This document shows positions 38,201 to 49,559 of a DNA stretch of 64,000 bases, piece by piece. The notes under the pieces were generated by a model. It saw only the letters and a program-made list of their open reading frames with translations. It had not been told where the DNA came from and made no database searches. The stretch is taken from assembly GCF_020360975.1 (NCBI RefSeq), contig NW_025408667.1:1488001-1552000 (forward strand). Direction: 5' to 3'. Position numbers and translations under genes: made by a program. The number at the start of each line of letters is the position of its first letter. The first letter of the stretch is position 1. The DNA comes from Hirsutella rhossiliensis (lineage: Eukaryota > Ascomycota > Sordariomycetes > Hypocreales > Ophiocordycipitaceae).

Positions 38201-40430
38201 GACTATAAGAAAGTAGTAGAGCTAGAATACGCTTACCTCCCTATACCTCCTCCTACGTAAAAAGAAGATCTAGAAGCAGCTTTTTTAGTTAGTCTTCCTA
38301 TCTCGACCCTTAAGGGGGTAAGAAAGGCACCTCTTTTAAAGGATTACCCGGCTGCCTTTTTATCCTTGCTTCGAGAAGTAAAGGAAGGTATAGGGCCCGA
38401 TACGGTTACTAAAGAAAACTAACCTCTCCCTTATTTCGATAGTTTTTCTAACTTCTATCTAACGCCTATAGAAGACGGTTCCTATAGAGCATTTATAGTA
38501 GGCCGGCTCTTTAAGCTATAGCTATTAGTAAGGAAGGTATATAAAAGAGACCTCCCGGACCTACTAGTAAACTAAAAGCAGCTAGAAAAATACCCCTTTA
38601 GAGACTAGTTTTTCTAGGCCTAGAAAGACTACCTAGCCTTATACGAGGAGATAGGGTCTTTTCAAGAGGTCTTAAAGGAAAAAGTAAGAGGAAAATAAGT
38701 CCTTAGCTATAATTAGGTCTTTATCTATAAGACTAATAAATATAGCTTCCTTTAGAAATATAAAGCCCGGCTAGTTATCTATAAGAACTAGTAGGAAAAA
38801 GGGGATCTTCCTACTAAGGCAACTACTTTAGTAGGGATATCTTTTCGGACCCTTATAGCTATAGTAGTAGAATTCGACCTCGAACTCGATTAGATAGATA
38901 TAGTTAACGCCTTCGTTAACTGCCCTTTTAAGGAAAAAGAAGTTATCTATATACGACTTCCTCTTAGTTTCTAATAACTAAGAAAGGTTCTATAGCTTAG
39001 GAAAGCTCTATATAGACTACGAAGATTACCCCTTCTTTAGTAATAGTATTTAATAGGTTCCCTTAAAGCCCTAAGCTTTAAGAAAGTCTCTTAGGAACTA
39101 TATATAATATAAAAGGGTAAAATTATAGTCTTTTTCTATATCGACGATATTATCTAAGCCTACTTAAAAGAGGAAGAAGTAACTACTAGGGAGGCTATAA
39201 AAGGCCTATAATAAAAGTATAAGATAACTAAGCTAGGGGAGCTAAAGTAGTTCCTAGGGATATAAATCCTTTAGAATAGGTCCTAATAGACTATCTAGCT
39301 TACCTAGGACGCTTATATCGATACGGTTGCTTATAAATTCCTCCTTAATTCCCTCGATAAGAAGCTTCCCTTTACTCTTATATTAGATAAAGAGCTTTTA
39401 CCTAATCCGTCCTTTTAAGCTAGGGAGTAAGAGAAACACCGATATTAATAAAAGGTAAGCTCCCTGCTTTTTTTAGCTATTTCTACTAGACCGGATATCT
39501 CTTTTACGGTCTCCTAGCTAGCTAGGCATAACTAAAATCCTACCCCTAGGCACTAAGAAGTAATAGACTAAGCTATCCTTTATCTTTATTTAACGAGATT
39601 ATATAGCCTACACCTAAAAGGGTAAGGAAGGAAGAAAATAGCTACTAAAATCTTCTTTTATTCGAGCGATTTATTCTTTATAGATAATTCCTTAGATAGA
39701 AAGAGCTTAGAGGGGTATATTATATCCCTTTTTAGAGGAACTATTGCTTAGAGAGCTTCGAAGTAAGCTACCGTTACGACTTTAAGTATAGAGGTAGAGC
39801 TACTAGCTCTTTTAAAAGCGTTAAAAGAAGCAATTTTCCTTAGCCGGCTACTAATATCTTTATAACTATAAATTCCGACCCTATTAGCTATAGAATGCGA
39901 TAATATATAGACTCTATAAATTCTTATAGAGGAAAATAGTAAGCTATCGACCCGGCTATAGTATATTAATATCTACTAGTATTAGTTACGCTAAGAAGTT
40001 TAAAGGGGACTTATTTCTATTTATTAGGTTCTAATAGTAATAATAAAAGCTAATAGTCTTATAAAGCCCTTACCGAAGTAGAAGCTAGCTATCTTTTTAT
40101 AGTAAATTAGGCTAAAAGACGTTTAAGAGAAGCTATCCTTAGAAGCCCGCCTTAAGAGTCTACGAGAGGAGCTAACGGTATATAAGAGGAAGGAGACGTC
40201 TATAGCTAAAGAAAGCAATTAGGACTTATCTTAAAGGAGGGCCCCTAGCTTAATTAGGACTTATTCTTCTTAAAGGCCCCTTTTTAGGGACTTATCCTTA
40301 GAGAAGCCCCCCTTTCTTATAGGACTTAATATCCTCCTTAGGCCCCTTTTTCCTAAAAAAAAAGTAGGTCTAAAAGAGCTTAGGACTAAAACCCGGATTT
40401 CTCGAGTAAGGGATAAGTATAGACTAAGAC
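35210..40430 (+). pseudogene. Copia copy 1 gag-pol relic
   Basis: Conceptual plus-strand polyprotein with RIP stops. A GC-rich Ala/Pro low-complexity tract lies at 35955-36140 in gag. The aspartic protease box is intact near 36635-36650 (D-S-G-A-S). Integrase includes a 'TDVS' block near 37260 and 'ARIMRLTIRL'-like wording further on. RT reads 'FDLELD' then 'VNAFVN' (38871-38920), 'KALYRLRRLP' near 39005, and the catalytic box 'FFYIDDII' (39132-39155) with both Asp retained. RNase H follows at 39655-39860 ('YSSDL', 'FIDNSLDRKSLEGYI', 'LLALLKALKEA'). Less eroded than copy 2, but full of stops and unable to make protein. Confidence 0.85.
35955..36140 (+). repeat. GC-rich Ala/Pro-coding low-complexity tract in Copia gag
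   Basis: Runs of gctgctgct and cctcctcct followed by ccggcccc-type repeats stand out against the AT-rich background; copy 2 has a shorter, more eroded version near 43845-44000. Few CA/TG targets occur in such a tract, so RIP had little to change. Confidence 0.7.
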
Positions 40431-40504
40431 CTCCTCTATACGCTTACCGGCTTAATTATTTAGCTTTACCCTTTCTATAAGGGCAGGCTATAGCTAAGGG
40501 GGTA

Positions 40505-40981
40505 TATCGCGAAGCGTAGCTTAATTTCGTAGTTCTTAGAGATATCCCTTAGTACGAGGGACCTAGGAAGCTAAAAAATAAGTTTTAAAGAAGGAGCTAA
40601 AAGGAGGTATAGAGAAGAAGGTAGGGGTAAGAGTAAAAGTAAAAGTAGCGATAGCTTCCTATAGAGGTAGCGAGAGATAAAACGGATATACTAGTAACGG
40701 CTAGAAAGGAGGGGAAAACCTAGTAAAAAGCTCGGTAGTTAAGAGGATATTAGTAGCTTATTTAAGTAAGATCTTCTTTATTAATTAAGATACTAAATAG
40801 GTATAAAGAGGGGCTTTAGATAGAGGAAAGAAGGAGAATTAAGGCAATATAATAATTACTCCCTTATTATAATTACTGCCCCCGTAAGATTTAAATATCT
40901 CTGCCTTACCTATCTAACCCCTTACTTTTAATTTTACCTTTATATATTTTATATATACTTCTTATATCTCTCTTCGCGAGA
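40505..40981 (+). repeat. Copia copy 1 3' LTR
   Basis: 477 bp, TATCGCGAAGCG...CGCGAGA, preceded by the purine tract gctaagggggta as in copy 2. It lacks the MITE of the 5' LTR. Confidence 0.9.
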
Positions 40982-42478
40982 ATAATAGCGTTAATAGCTT
41001 ATAAATAGCTTTAAAAGTAATATCGGCGGGTAAAAGATAATCTAGCTATATAGACCGAGCTTATAACTCTTAAGTAAGGGCTTAATAGTATAGTAAAAGA
41101 AATAAGGGTATAGAAAGCTAAATTTAGTAGTATATATCTTAGTCTATCTATTAAGATAAGAGAGGGGCTTATATAGGTATAGTAACTATATAGCCTTAAC
41201 TATAGAGCTGACCGGTCTACTTAACGAGCTAAATAAATATAGGGAAAGTATAGCTAGTTAAGGCGTAGCGCTAATACCGTATAATTAGGTATACGCGTTC
41301 CCCGCGCTTACTACGCGCCCTACGTAGAGAAAAAATTATACTATCGTTAATAACTCCGTTAATAACTTTAATAACTTTAATAACTTTATTAAAGTAAAGC
41401 TATTTATATTATAGCTTTCGTACTAAGTAGCTATAGTAATAGAGTCTCTACTTAATCGTTTATTTCCTTCCTTTTAAGAGGCCTAGGCCGCTTATAATAA
41501 CCTTACTTAGGTATAAGGCTTTACTCTCGCTATCTTAAAAAAAAACTTAATATAGCTATACCTATATCTATTTATCTACGTTACTTAAAAGGTTATAAAT
41601 ACGTTAACCGCGGTAATAAGGCTATCGCTAAATATAAGAAAATAAGTATATAAATAACCTAATACCCCTTCTAACTAGTCTTAAAGCTTAACTAGCTATA
41701 GAACGCTTAGTTAGTCTCTTACTTAGCGGGAGACTCCTATAACTACGCCTTTATCGAAGTAATAGCCTACGCTAAGTATAAAGGGGAGGTTATTATAGAG
41801 TAAGTAAAGGCATAGGCTTAGGTACGGTCCGTTAAAAGAAGGTTAATAATCTATAAGGGGGAAAAGAAAGAGAAGTATAGGCCTAGCTTATATAGGCGTA
41901 GAGGCCGCTTATATATAGACTTAGCCTAGACCTTAGTCTAGGCCTATATAGGGCAAAAGCCCTTATAGAGGTTATATTAAAATTCCTTCCTAAGATTATA
42001 AAGGTATATAATAATAGCTCTAGACCGGTTTATATTATAGAATAACTATAGGCACGCTCCTATTAAGACCCTAACCTTATAGGCATTATAGCTAAGTAGA
42101 TATATAACGCCCTTACCCGATATCGTTATAATAAGCTAGCTAGCTATATACTACTTTAATTCCTCTATAATAAGCTTAAGAAGTCCGATTTCTTTATCTA
42201 AGACACGCGTAATTAAGCTAGCCGTCTATCCTCGCTCTTCCTTATACTAAAAAGCGGCGTTAAGCTACTCCGTTAGTTCCTTACTATCTAGTAGCTTAAC
42301 TATACCTATAAGACTAACCGCTTTAATATACCCCTTCTTAATATATATAGCGTTACGAATATAAAGAAGACGTTTTTAATAGCCTTAATCTTCCTTATAG
42401 GTAAAGCTAAGGCTTAATATAGGTAGGCTATTATAGCCTTACTTATATTAGTTACTAAGGAAGGAATTAAGCTCCTTT
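40982..42478 (+). other. Unidentified RIP-mutated coding relic holding a solo Z LTR
   Basis: From about 41390 to 42470 the plus strand reads as a conceptual protein broken by TAA/TAG only at plausible Gln or Trp positions. The frame is continuous across the solo LTR when that is removed ('AYAKYKGEV', then 'LKFLPKIIKVYNN', then 'RYRYNKLASYILL'). I do not recognise the family. A short imperfect tandem of 'taataacttt' occurs near 41347-41390. It lies between two Copia copies and may be another transposon protein. Confidence 0.4.
41791..41967 (+). repeat. Solo Z LTR
   Basis: A single 177-bp Z LTR (TATTATAGAG...CCCTTATA) with a perfect 5-bp duplication GAGGT on both sides (41786-41790 and 41968-41972). 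This is the expected product of LTR-LTR recombination. The hairpin GCCTAGAC-ctta-GTCTAGGC is at 41924-41943. Confidence 0.92.
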
Positions 42479-42964
42479 TATCGCGAAGCGTAGCCTAATT
42501 TTATAGTTCTCGGAGATATCCTTTAGTAAGAGGGACTAAGGAAGCTAAAAACACCCGGTATAGAAAAAGGAAGAAAGAGCTAAAAAGAGGTATAGAAAGG
42601 AGGGTAGGGTTATAAGGGGAAGTAGAAGTAGCGATAGCTTCTTATAGAGGTAGCGAAAGATAAGATAGATATACTAGTAACGGCTAAAAAAGAGGGGGAA
42701 ACCTAGTAAAAAGCTCGGTAGTTAAAAGGATACTAGTAGCTTCTTTAAGTAGGATCTTCTTTATTAATTAAGATGCTAGATAGGTATAAAGAGGGGCGTT
42801 AGATAGAGGAAAAAAGGATAATTAAGGTAATATAATAATTACTCCCCTACCGTAATTACTGCCCTTATAAGAATTAAATAGCTTAGCCCTGCCTATCTAT
42901 CCCCTTACTTTTAATTTTACCTTTATATATTTTATATATACTTCTTATATCTCTCTACGCGAGA
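42479..42964 (+). repeat. Copia copy 2 5' LTR
   Basis: 486 bp, TATCGCGAAGCG...CGCGAGA, followed at 42965 by GTTATAAGCC and the hairpin AGGAAT-aga-ATTCCT, as in copy 1. Confidence 0.88.
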
Positions 42965-43089
42965 GTTATAAGCCTAGGAGGAATAGAATTCCTATACCTT
43001 TTAGCTACTATAAAAAGTACCTTTCTTATATCCCTTATAGCTTCCTTTTACCCCTCTTATTAGAAAAGCCGATTTTTACCTAACTTTTC

Positions 43090-46000
43090 TACTATTCCCT
43101 ATAATAATAACGAAAACTAACTCCTTTACCGTCCCTACGGTCTATAGGACGATTCTAGTAGAGCCCTAAGATTAGGATAAGTAGGTAAAAGAGCTACGGG
43201 CTTATATAGATAGAACTATCTATAATCTAGTCTTCTCTAATAAGTAGGACCTTCTTAAGCCCCCTCTTTGTCCTAGGGTAACGGAATTTATAGAGGGAGC
43301 ATCCCTCTTCTCTAAGCTAACCTCTATATAGTAGAGAGCTTTTTCTACTACCTTAGGCGACTATAAGAGTTACCGAAAGGAATACCTCTATAAAACGAAG
43401 CTGCTAACTACTACTTATACGGCAATAACGGAATCCGTTAGTGCCGTAAAGCTAATCTCTCTTCGAAAGGAAGAGACTCCTAGGTAGTAGCTTTTAAAGC
43501 TCGAGACCTTAATAGCTCCCTCGAGGGGCTATATAACTAACTATATTAAGAAGACCTATATAGTATATCTAGGAGCCTTTTTTACTAGGAACCTACTAGC
43601 TTCTTTATAGCTAGCTAAGTAGGAAGAAATCCTTAAGGAAGCTAATTAATACTTCTTAATAGAAGCTCTTTCTAGCTAGTAGCTATAGGATATATCTCTA
43701 CTAATAAAGCCTATTAGTAACGGTTACTTAACTATCTTTTAAGAAGCTAGCTAGGAACTAGATAAAGAGGCTGCTAGAGTATAATAGTAAGCAGTCTTAT
43801 TCCTTCGTAGCTAGTACTCGACCTAGATAGCTCGACCTGCTGCCCCTATAACTGCTGCGGCCTACGCTACTACTGCTATAGCTGTTGCCCCTCTAGCTCT
43901 ACCTCCCTCGAGAGCCTTAACACCGTCTTTAACGGCTGCCCCGGTCCCGGCCCTAGCTTTATATCTTGCTCCGGGCCCGGCCCCGGCCCCGTTAGACAGA
44001 CCGGCCCGACTAGTCCCCTAATAGACCTTTTAGTCCGTTAGTTAAAAAATCAGGGAACTAGTCGAAATCGAACCTCTTCGTTAAAATTAGCAATAAAGGG
44101 TAAAAAGGGGGGGTTTTTAAGCAGACCTTCTAGAAAGGGATAAGGATTCCTTAAAGAGACAACGTATAAGGAGGAATCGACCTACCTACTAAGTATATAA
44201 AAAGCCCTATTAGCTAGAAGACTGCTAGTAGGTCTTTAAGGAAAACCGACCTAAAGGAGTTAACCCTTTAAAGAGGCTATAAGAAATAGTATAATAGTCT
44301 CTTAAGGAGGACCCCTCGTTATAGAAGAAGATAAACGAGATTCGGGTTACTAAGAAATAGTAACTAACGCCGCTGCCCTTATTCGAGCTATAAATTCGAG
44401 GAAAAATCGTTAGTATAGTAAATCCGGTATTCGTCTTCCTTATAGATTAGTAAGACTACCTGTTAGAGCCCTCCGATTATCCCCTATAAAAATCAGCTAT
44501 CCTTAACTCCGGTGCTTCCCTCGATATCTATAATATACTCTTACGATTCCGGTCCTTTAAGAAGGCACGGAGGGAATACCTTATTGCCGGGGAATTAACT
44601 ATACTAATAGAGGGATATAGAAGGGTGAATTTTACGATAAAATTACCTAACGGGTCTTTACGAATTCTTCGACGAAAAAGGGTAGCTTTTTGCCCTTAAT
44701 TTTTAATAAGCCTAATTTCCTTCCGCCTTCTTTAAGAGGAAGGAATCTTCTAAGATATAACGTCTAAGCCTACGAGGCTAGTCTAGAAGAATTAGACTAT
44801 TAGGCTTATTAAGGAGAAATTCGGTTAATTTATTCTCGAATTCTAACCTATCCTTAAGAAGGAATTACTTAAGAAGTTAGCTTTCCTTACTAAGAGGAAT
44901 AGGTCTACTATAAAGGACCCTCTTCTAGCAGCTTAAGGAGACGGCTTTCTTTAGTACGTACGACTTAGTTACCTAGGCCCCCTAGCTTTATATAAGCTAG
45001 GCTAATAATAGGGCGTATAAATAAGGGGCCTAAAGACCGTCGAATATAAATACTACGGCTAAGGAAAGACTAAGAGACGAATTTCTAGACGAACCCCTTT
45101 ATAGCTAGACTAGCTATATAAGGAAATTTAAGTCAACTAAACTAACGTCTCTAAGGACTAGGAAAGCTTCGTTAGGGTAATGTTTTTTATAGACGCCTTT
45201 TTAGGGATAGTTTTCCCCTATTTCTTATAGACCTACCTAAGTAAGTATAACTAGTCTACCCTCTAAGACTTCGTTAACTAGATAAAATCCTACTTTAGCT
45301 ATAAGGTAAAGAAGATATAGTCTAATAGAGAGCTATTTACGAAAGATATCTTAAATTAGCTATAAAAAAAGGGCATTCTACCCCTCTTATTAGCACTAAA
45401 TACCTAGGCTTAGAACGGAGGGGTAGAAAGATTAAGGGGTGCTATAATAGAAAGGGCCCGTATAATAAGACTTACTATAAAGCTTCTATATAACCTTTAA
45501 AGGGAAGTCGTTAAGACCGCCTATTACCTTAAGAACTAGACCCCTAGGGACCCTAAGGACCCTAGGGAACTAAACTAAGGAATAGACTAGAAATCCCCCC
45601 TTAAGCTCTTTATAAAGAAGAGGGCCTCGCTAGCCTACCTTTATACCTACGGCTATAAGGCATATACTATAACTACTAATATATAGCTAAAAAGGAAGAA
45701 GAAAAGAAAGCTTAATCTTAGAGCCTTTATTAGTTACCTTATTAGTTATAATTCTATAAATATCTTCTAGATCTAGATTCTTCTTTTATAGAAGGTTATT
45801 TCGATAAGGGATATAATTTTCGATAAATCTAACTTCTTCGACGGAAAGAGGGATTAATAGCCCCTCTTACTCTCTTAACGTTAGCTAATTTAGAAGATCT
45901 AAATCCCCCCTTCCTAATAGTCTTAAGAAGAGGTCCTAGATAAGGAAATAGAGGAAGAAATCGACGTTAAAGTAGTCGAGGATAACGCCGACTTTAAAGA

Positions 46001-48200
46001 AGAAAAGGAAGCTACTAAATTAGATAATCTAGACAAAGAAGGAGACTATAGGAAAGCGGTAAAGCTAGAATACGCCTACCTTCCTACGCCTCCTCTTATA
46101 GAATAAGAAGAAGATCTAAAAGCAGCTTTTTCGGATAGTCTTTCTATCTCGACCCCTAAGGGGGTAGGAAAGGCACCTCTCTTAAAGGATTACCCGGCTG
46201 CCTATTTATCCCTACTTTAAGAAGTAAAGGAAGGTATAGGGCCCGATATAAAAGAAGACTAACCTCTCTCTTATTTCGATTGTTTTTCCGACTTCTATCT
46301 AACGCCTATAGAAGACGGTTCCTATAGAGCATTTATAGTAGGCCGGCTCTTTAAGCTATAGCTATTAGTAAGGAAGGTATATAAAAGAGACCTCCTAGAC
46401 CTACTAGTAAATTAAAAGTAGCTAGAAAAACACCCCTTTAGAAACTAGTTTTTCTAGGCCTAGAAAGACTACCTAGCCTTATACGAGGAGATAGGGTCTT
46501 TTAAAGAGGTCCTTAAGGAAAAGGTAAGAGGAAAATAGGTCCTTAGCTATAAGTAGGTCTTTATCTATAAAACTAATAAATATAGCTTCCTTTAGAAGTA
46601 TAAAGCTTAGCTAGTTATCTATAGGAATTAATAGGAAAAAGGGGATCTACCTACTAAGGCAACTACCTTAGTAGGGATATCTTTTCGGACCCTTATAGCT
46701 ATAGTAGTAGAATTCGACCTCGAACTTAATTAGATAGATATAGTTAACGCCTTTATTAACTACCCCCTTAAGGAAGAAGAAGTTATCTATATATAACTTC
46801 CTCCTAGTTTCTAATAACTAGGAAAGGTTCTATAGCTTAGGAAAGCTTTATATAGACTACGAAGATTACCCTTTCTTTAGCAATAGCATTTAATAGGTTC
46901 CCTTAAAGCCCTAGGCTTTAAGAAAGTCCCTTAGGAACTATATATAATATAGAAGGGTAAAGTCACGGTCTTCTTTTACGTTAATAATATTATCTAGGCC
47001 TACCTAAAAGAGGAAGAAGTAACTATTAGGGAGGCTATATAAGGCCTATATTAAAGGTATAAGATAACTAGGCTAAGGGAGCTAAAGTAGTTCCTAGGGA
47101 TATAAATCCTTTAGAATAGATCCTAACGAACTATCTAGCTTACCTAGGACGCCTATATCGATAAGGTCGCTTATAAATTCCTCCTTAATTCCCTCGATAA
47201 GAAGCTTCCTTCTACGCCTATATTAGATAAAGAGCTTTTACCTAATCTATCCTTTTAAGTAAGGGAGCAAGAGAAACACTAATATTAATAGAAGGTAGGC
47301 TCCCTGCTTTTTTTAGCTATTTCTATAAGACTAGATATCTCTTTTACGGTCTCCTAGCTAGCTAGGCATAACTAGAATCCTAGCCCTAGGTATTAAGAAG
47401 TAGTAGATAGAGCTATCCTTTATCTTTATTTAACGAGATTATATAGTCTATGCTTAGGAGGGTAGGGAAGGAAACTAGCTGCCGAAATCTTCCTTTATTC
47501 GAGCGATTCGTCCTTTATAGATAATTCCTTAGATAGAAAGAGCTTATAAGGGTATATTATATCCCTTTTTAAAGGAACTATTGCTTAGAGAGCTTCGAAG
47601 CAAGCTACCGTTACGACTTTAAGTACGGAGGCAGAGCTACTAGCTCTTTTAGAAGCGTTAAAAGAAGCGATTTTCCTTAGCCGGCTACTAATATCTTTAC
47701 GACTATAAATTCCGTCCCTATTAGCTATAGAATGCAATAATATATAGACTATATAAATTCTTATAGAGGAAAATAGTAAGCTATCGACCTAGCTATAGTA
47801 TATCGATATCTACTAGTATTAGTTACGCTAAGAGGTCTAAAGGGGACTTATTTCCGTCCGTTAGGTTCTAACGGTATTAATAAAAGCTAACGGTCTTATA
47901 AAGCCCTTACTAAAGTAGAAGCTAGCTGTCTTTTTATAGTAAATTAGGCTAGAAGACGTTCGAGAGAAGCTATCCTTAGAGGCCTACCTTAAGAGTCTAC
48001 GAGAGGAGCTAATAGCCCGTATAAGAAGGTAATATCTATAGCCGAAGAAAAGAAAGAGGTTTTTCCTTTTAGAGGGCCCCTTATTTAATTAGGTTTTTCC
48101 CTTTTAAGAAGGCCCTCTTTCTTATAGGACTTTCCCCTCTTTAGGCCCCTATTCCTTAAGTAGGTCTAAAAGAGCCTAGGGACCTAAAAGGGCCCCTACT
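43090..48200 (+). pseudogene. Copia copy 2 gag-pol relic
   Basis: Co-linear with the copy 1 gag-pol. The protease box near 44513-44530 reads N-S-G-A-S, with the first Asp lost. The RT 'FDLEL' block is near 46711-46760, and the catalytic box near 46970-46995 reads 'FFYVNNII', so both Asp are Asn. RNase H wording ('YSSDSSFIDNSLDRKSL') is readable near 47500-47550. All the catalytic losses are G-to-A in TG context, as RIP predicts. There are multiple stops and no start codon. Confidence 0.83.
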
Positions 48201-48309
48201 TTCCTCGAGTAAAAGGAGAAGTATAAAGCTAAGAACCTCCTCTATATACTTACTAGCCTAAAGCCGTATTAGCTATGCCCTTAAGGGGCAGGCTATAGCT
48301 AAGGGGGTA

Positions 48310-48438
48310 TATCGCGAAGCGTAGCTTAATTTTATAGTTCTTAGAGATATCCCTTAGTAAGAGGGACTAAGGAAGCTAAAAACACCTAGTATAGAAAAAG
48401 GAAGAAGGAGCTAAAAAGAGGTATAGAAAGGAGGGTAG
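48310..48438 (+). repeat. Copia copy 2 3' LTR, truncated
   Basis: The first 129 bp of the LTR; it ends at 'gagggtag', where X2 begins. In the 5' LTR the same point continues 'ggttataagggg'. Confidence 0.85.
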
Positions 48439-48817
48439 TTTAACGGGTAAGATTATACCCCTATAAATATTAGCCCGTTAAGGGGGGGATAAGACCCTTA
48501 GCACTCCCCTTTTAACTTACTTCTAAGTATACTTAAAGGCGTTATAAAGACCTTAATTATTTAATTAAGAATCTTCTTAAATTATAGTTAATTTAAATTT
48601 TTATTTTTCCCCTTTAAAGTAGATACCGCTAGTTACGCGACTTTAGTAAAGATAAAGAGGTATAAAGTAAAGAAATCTCTAAGACTTATATTTATAACCT
48701 AAGGCCCTTAAAGGTATATATAGGCTAAATAATTAGATAATTATATAGTTAATTACTCTACTAATCCTTAGCTATATACTACGCGTACTTTAAGTATATG
48801 CCCTTATCCCTATTAAA
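48439..48817. mobile_element. MITE X2 (379 bp)
   Basis: It starts TTTAACGGGTAAG; the reverse complement of its end starts TTTAATAGGGATAAG, a near-perfect TIR of about 15 bp. It aligns along its length with X1 minus TRIM2 and is non-coding. Left flank is a truncated Copia LTR and right flank is Gypsy2 copy B; neither continues across, so no empty site can be read here. Confidence 0.68.
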
Positions 48818-49559
48818 ACTAGTCTCTAGGGCGTAAACTTATTATTCCGTTCTATTTATATAGCGACGAGTAGCTTTATAAAGCTAAGAATACCTAGAGG
48901 ATAACGGTACTATTTAGAAAAAATAAAATCTAGGGATTTAATAATTAAAGTAGTAACTACCTTAATAGCTAGAGTTAGGGACCTAATAAGGCGATAGACT
49001 TACTAGGAAATAAATAATTAAATAATGCCTTTACTAATAGTAAAGGAAAAGTAATAAGCTAATACTAAAAAACCTTAAGCTCCTATTATTAACCCTACGA
49101 CCCTTAATACTAACGACTTAGTTAAGAAACTATAATCCTTATATAATACTTTAAAAGATATAAATAACGATAATAGCGTAATCTAGACTATTCTAGAACC
49201 CTACTAAGACCTCTTACTTATATACGTACTAATAATACTAATATAGGTACTAACGAGGGATACCTTAATAACCTTAACCTTAGCTCTCCTCTATATAGTA
49301 GCTTATAGAGAACGCTTACCTCTTACTAATAGATAAGAAAGTAAGTAATAAGATAGTTATAATAAGATATCCTCTAACTCCGAAAACTCTAACTCTAAAT
49401 TTCGTAACCTTATAATCTATAAGCATACTATATCTAGAAACACTAACTATTAAGAGGGATTATTTAATCCTACTACTAGCGATATAAAGAAAATTAAGGT
49501 AGATATTAATAAGATCGCTAATAGACTTAGAGATATACTCGTTAGAAGCTAAGATAACC

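Larger units (their letters stand above)
34152..40981 (+). mobile_element. Copia copy 1: full-length, RIP-degraded Ty1/Copia element
   Basis: LTRs lie at 34152-35084 (933 bp, of which 456 bp is a nested MITE plus its TTAA duplication) and 40505-40981 (477 bp). Internal order is primer site, gag, protease, integrase, RT, RNase H, which is the Ty1/Copia order. The flanks ATTAT (34147-34151) and ATAAT (40982-40986) are similar but not identical, so a target duplication is uncertain. Sequence to the right does not continue the Gypsy1 copy on the left, so one border has been rearranged. The body is GC-richer than the gypsy relics. Confidence 0.88.
42479..48438 (+). mobile_element. Copia copy 2: RIP-degraded, 3' LTR truncated
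   Basis: Same family and orientation as copy 1. 5' LTR 42479-42964 (486 bp), internal region to 48309, then only the first 129 bp of the 3' LTR (48310-48438) before MITE X2 takes over. It lacks the 452-bp MITE. It is more eroded than copy 1: the protease Asp and both catalytic RT Asp codons have become Asn. Confidence 0.87.

Noticed and set aside
34152..40981. Copia copy 1 as a clean insertion into Gypsy1-b with 5-bp duplication
   Set aside because: Flanks are ATTAT and ATAAT, and sequence right of 40981 does not continue Gypsy1, so a simple insertion is not demonstrated.
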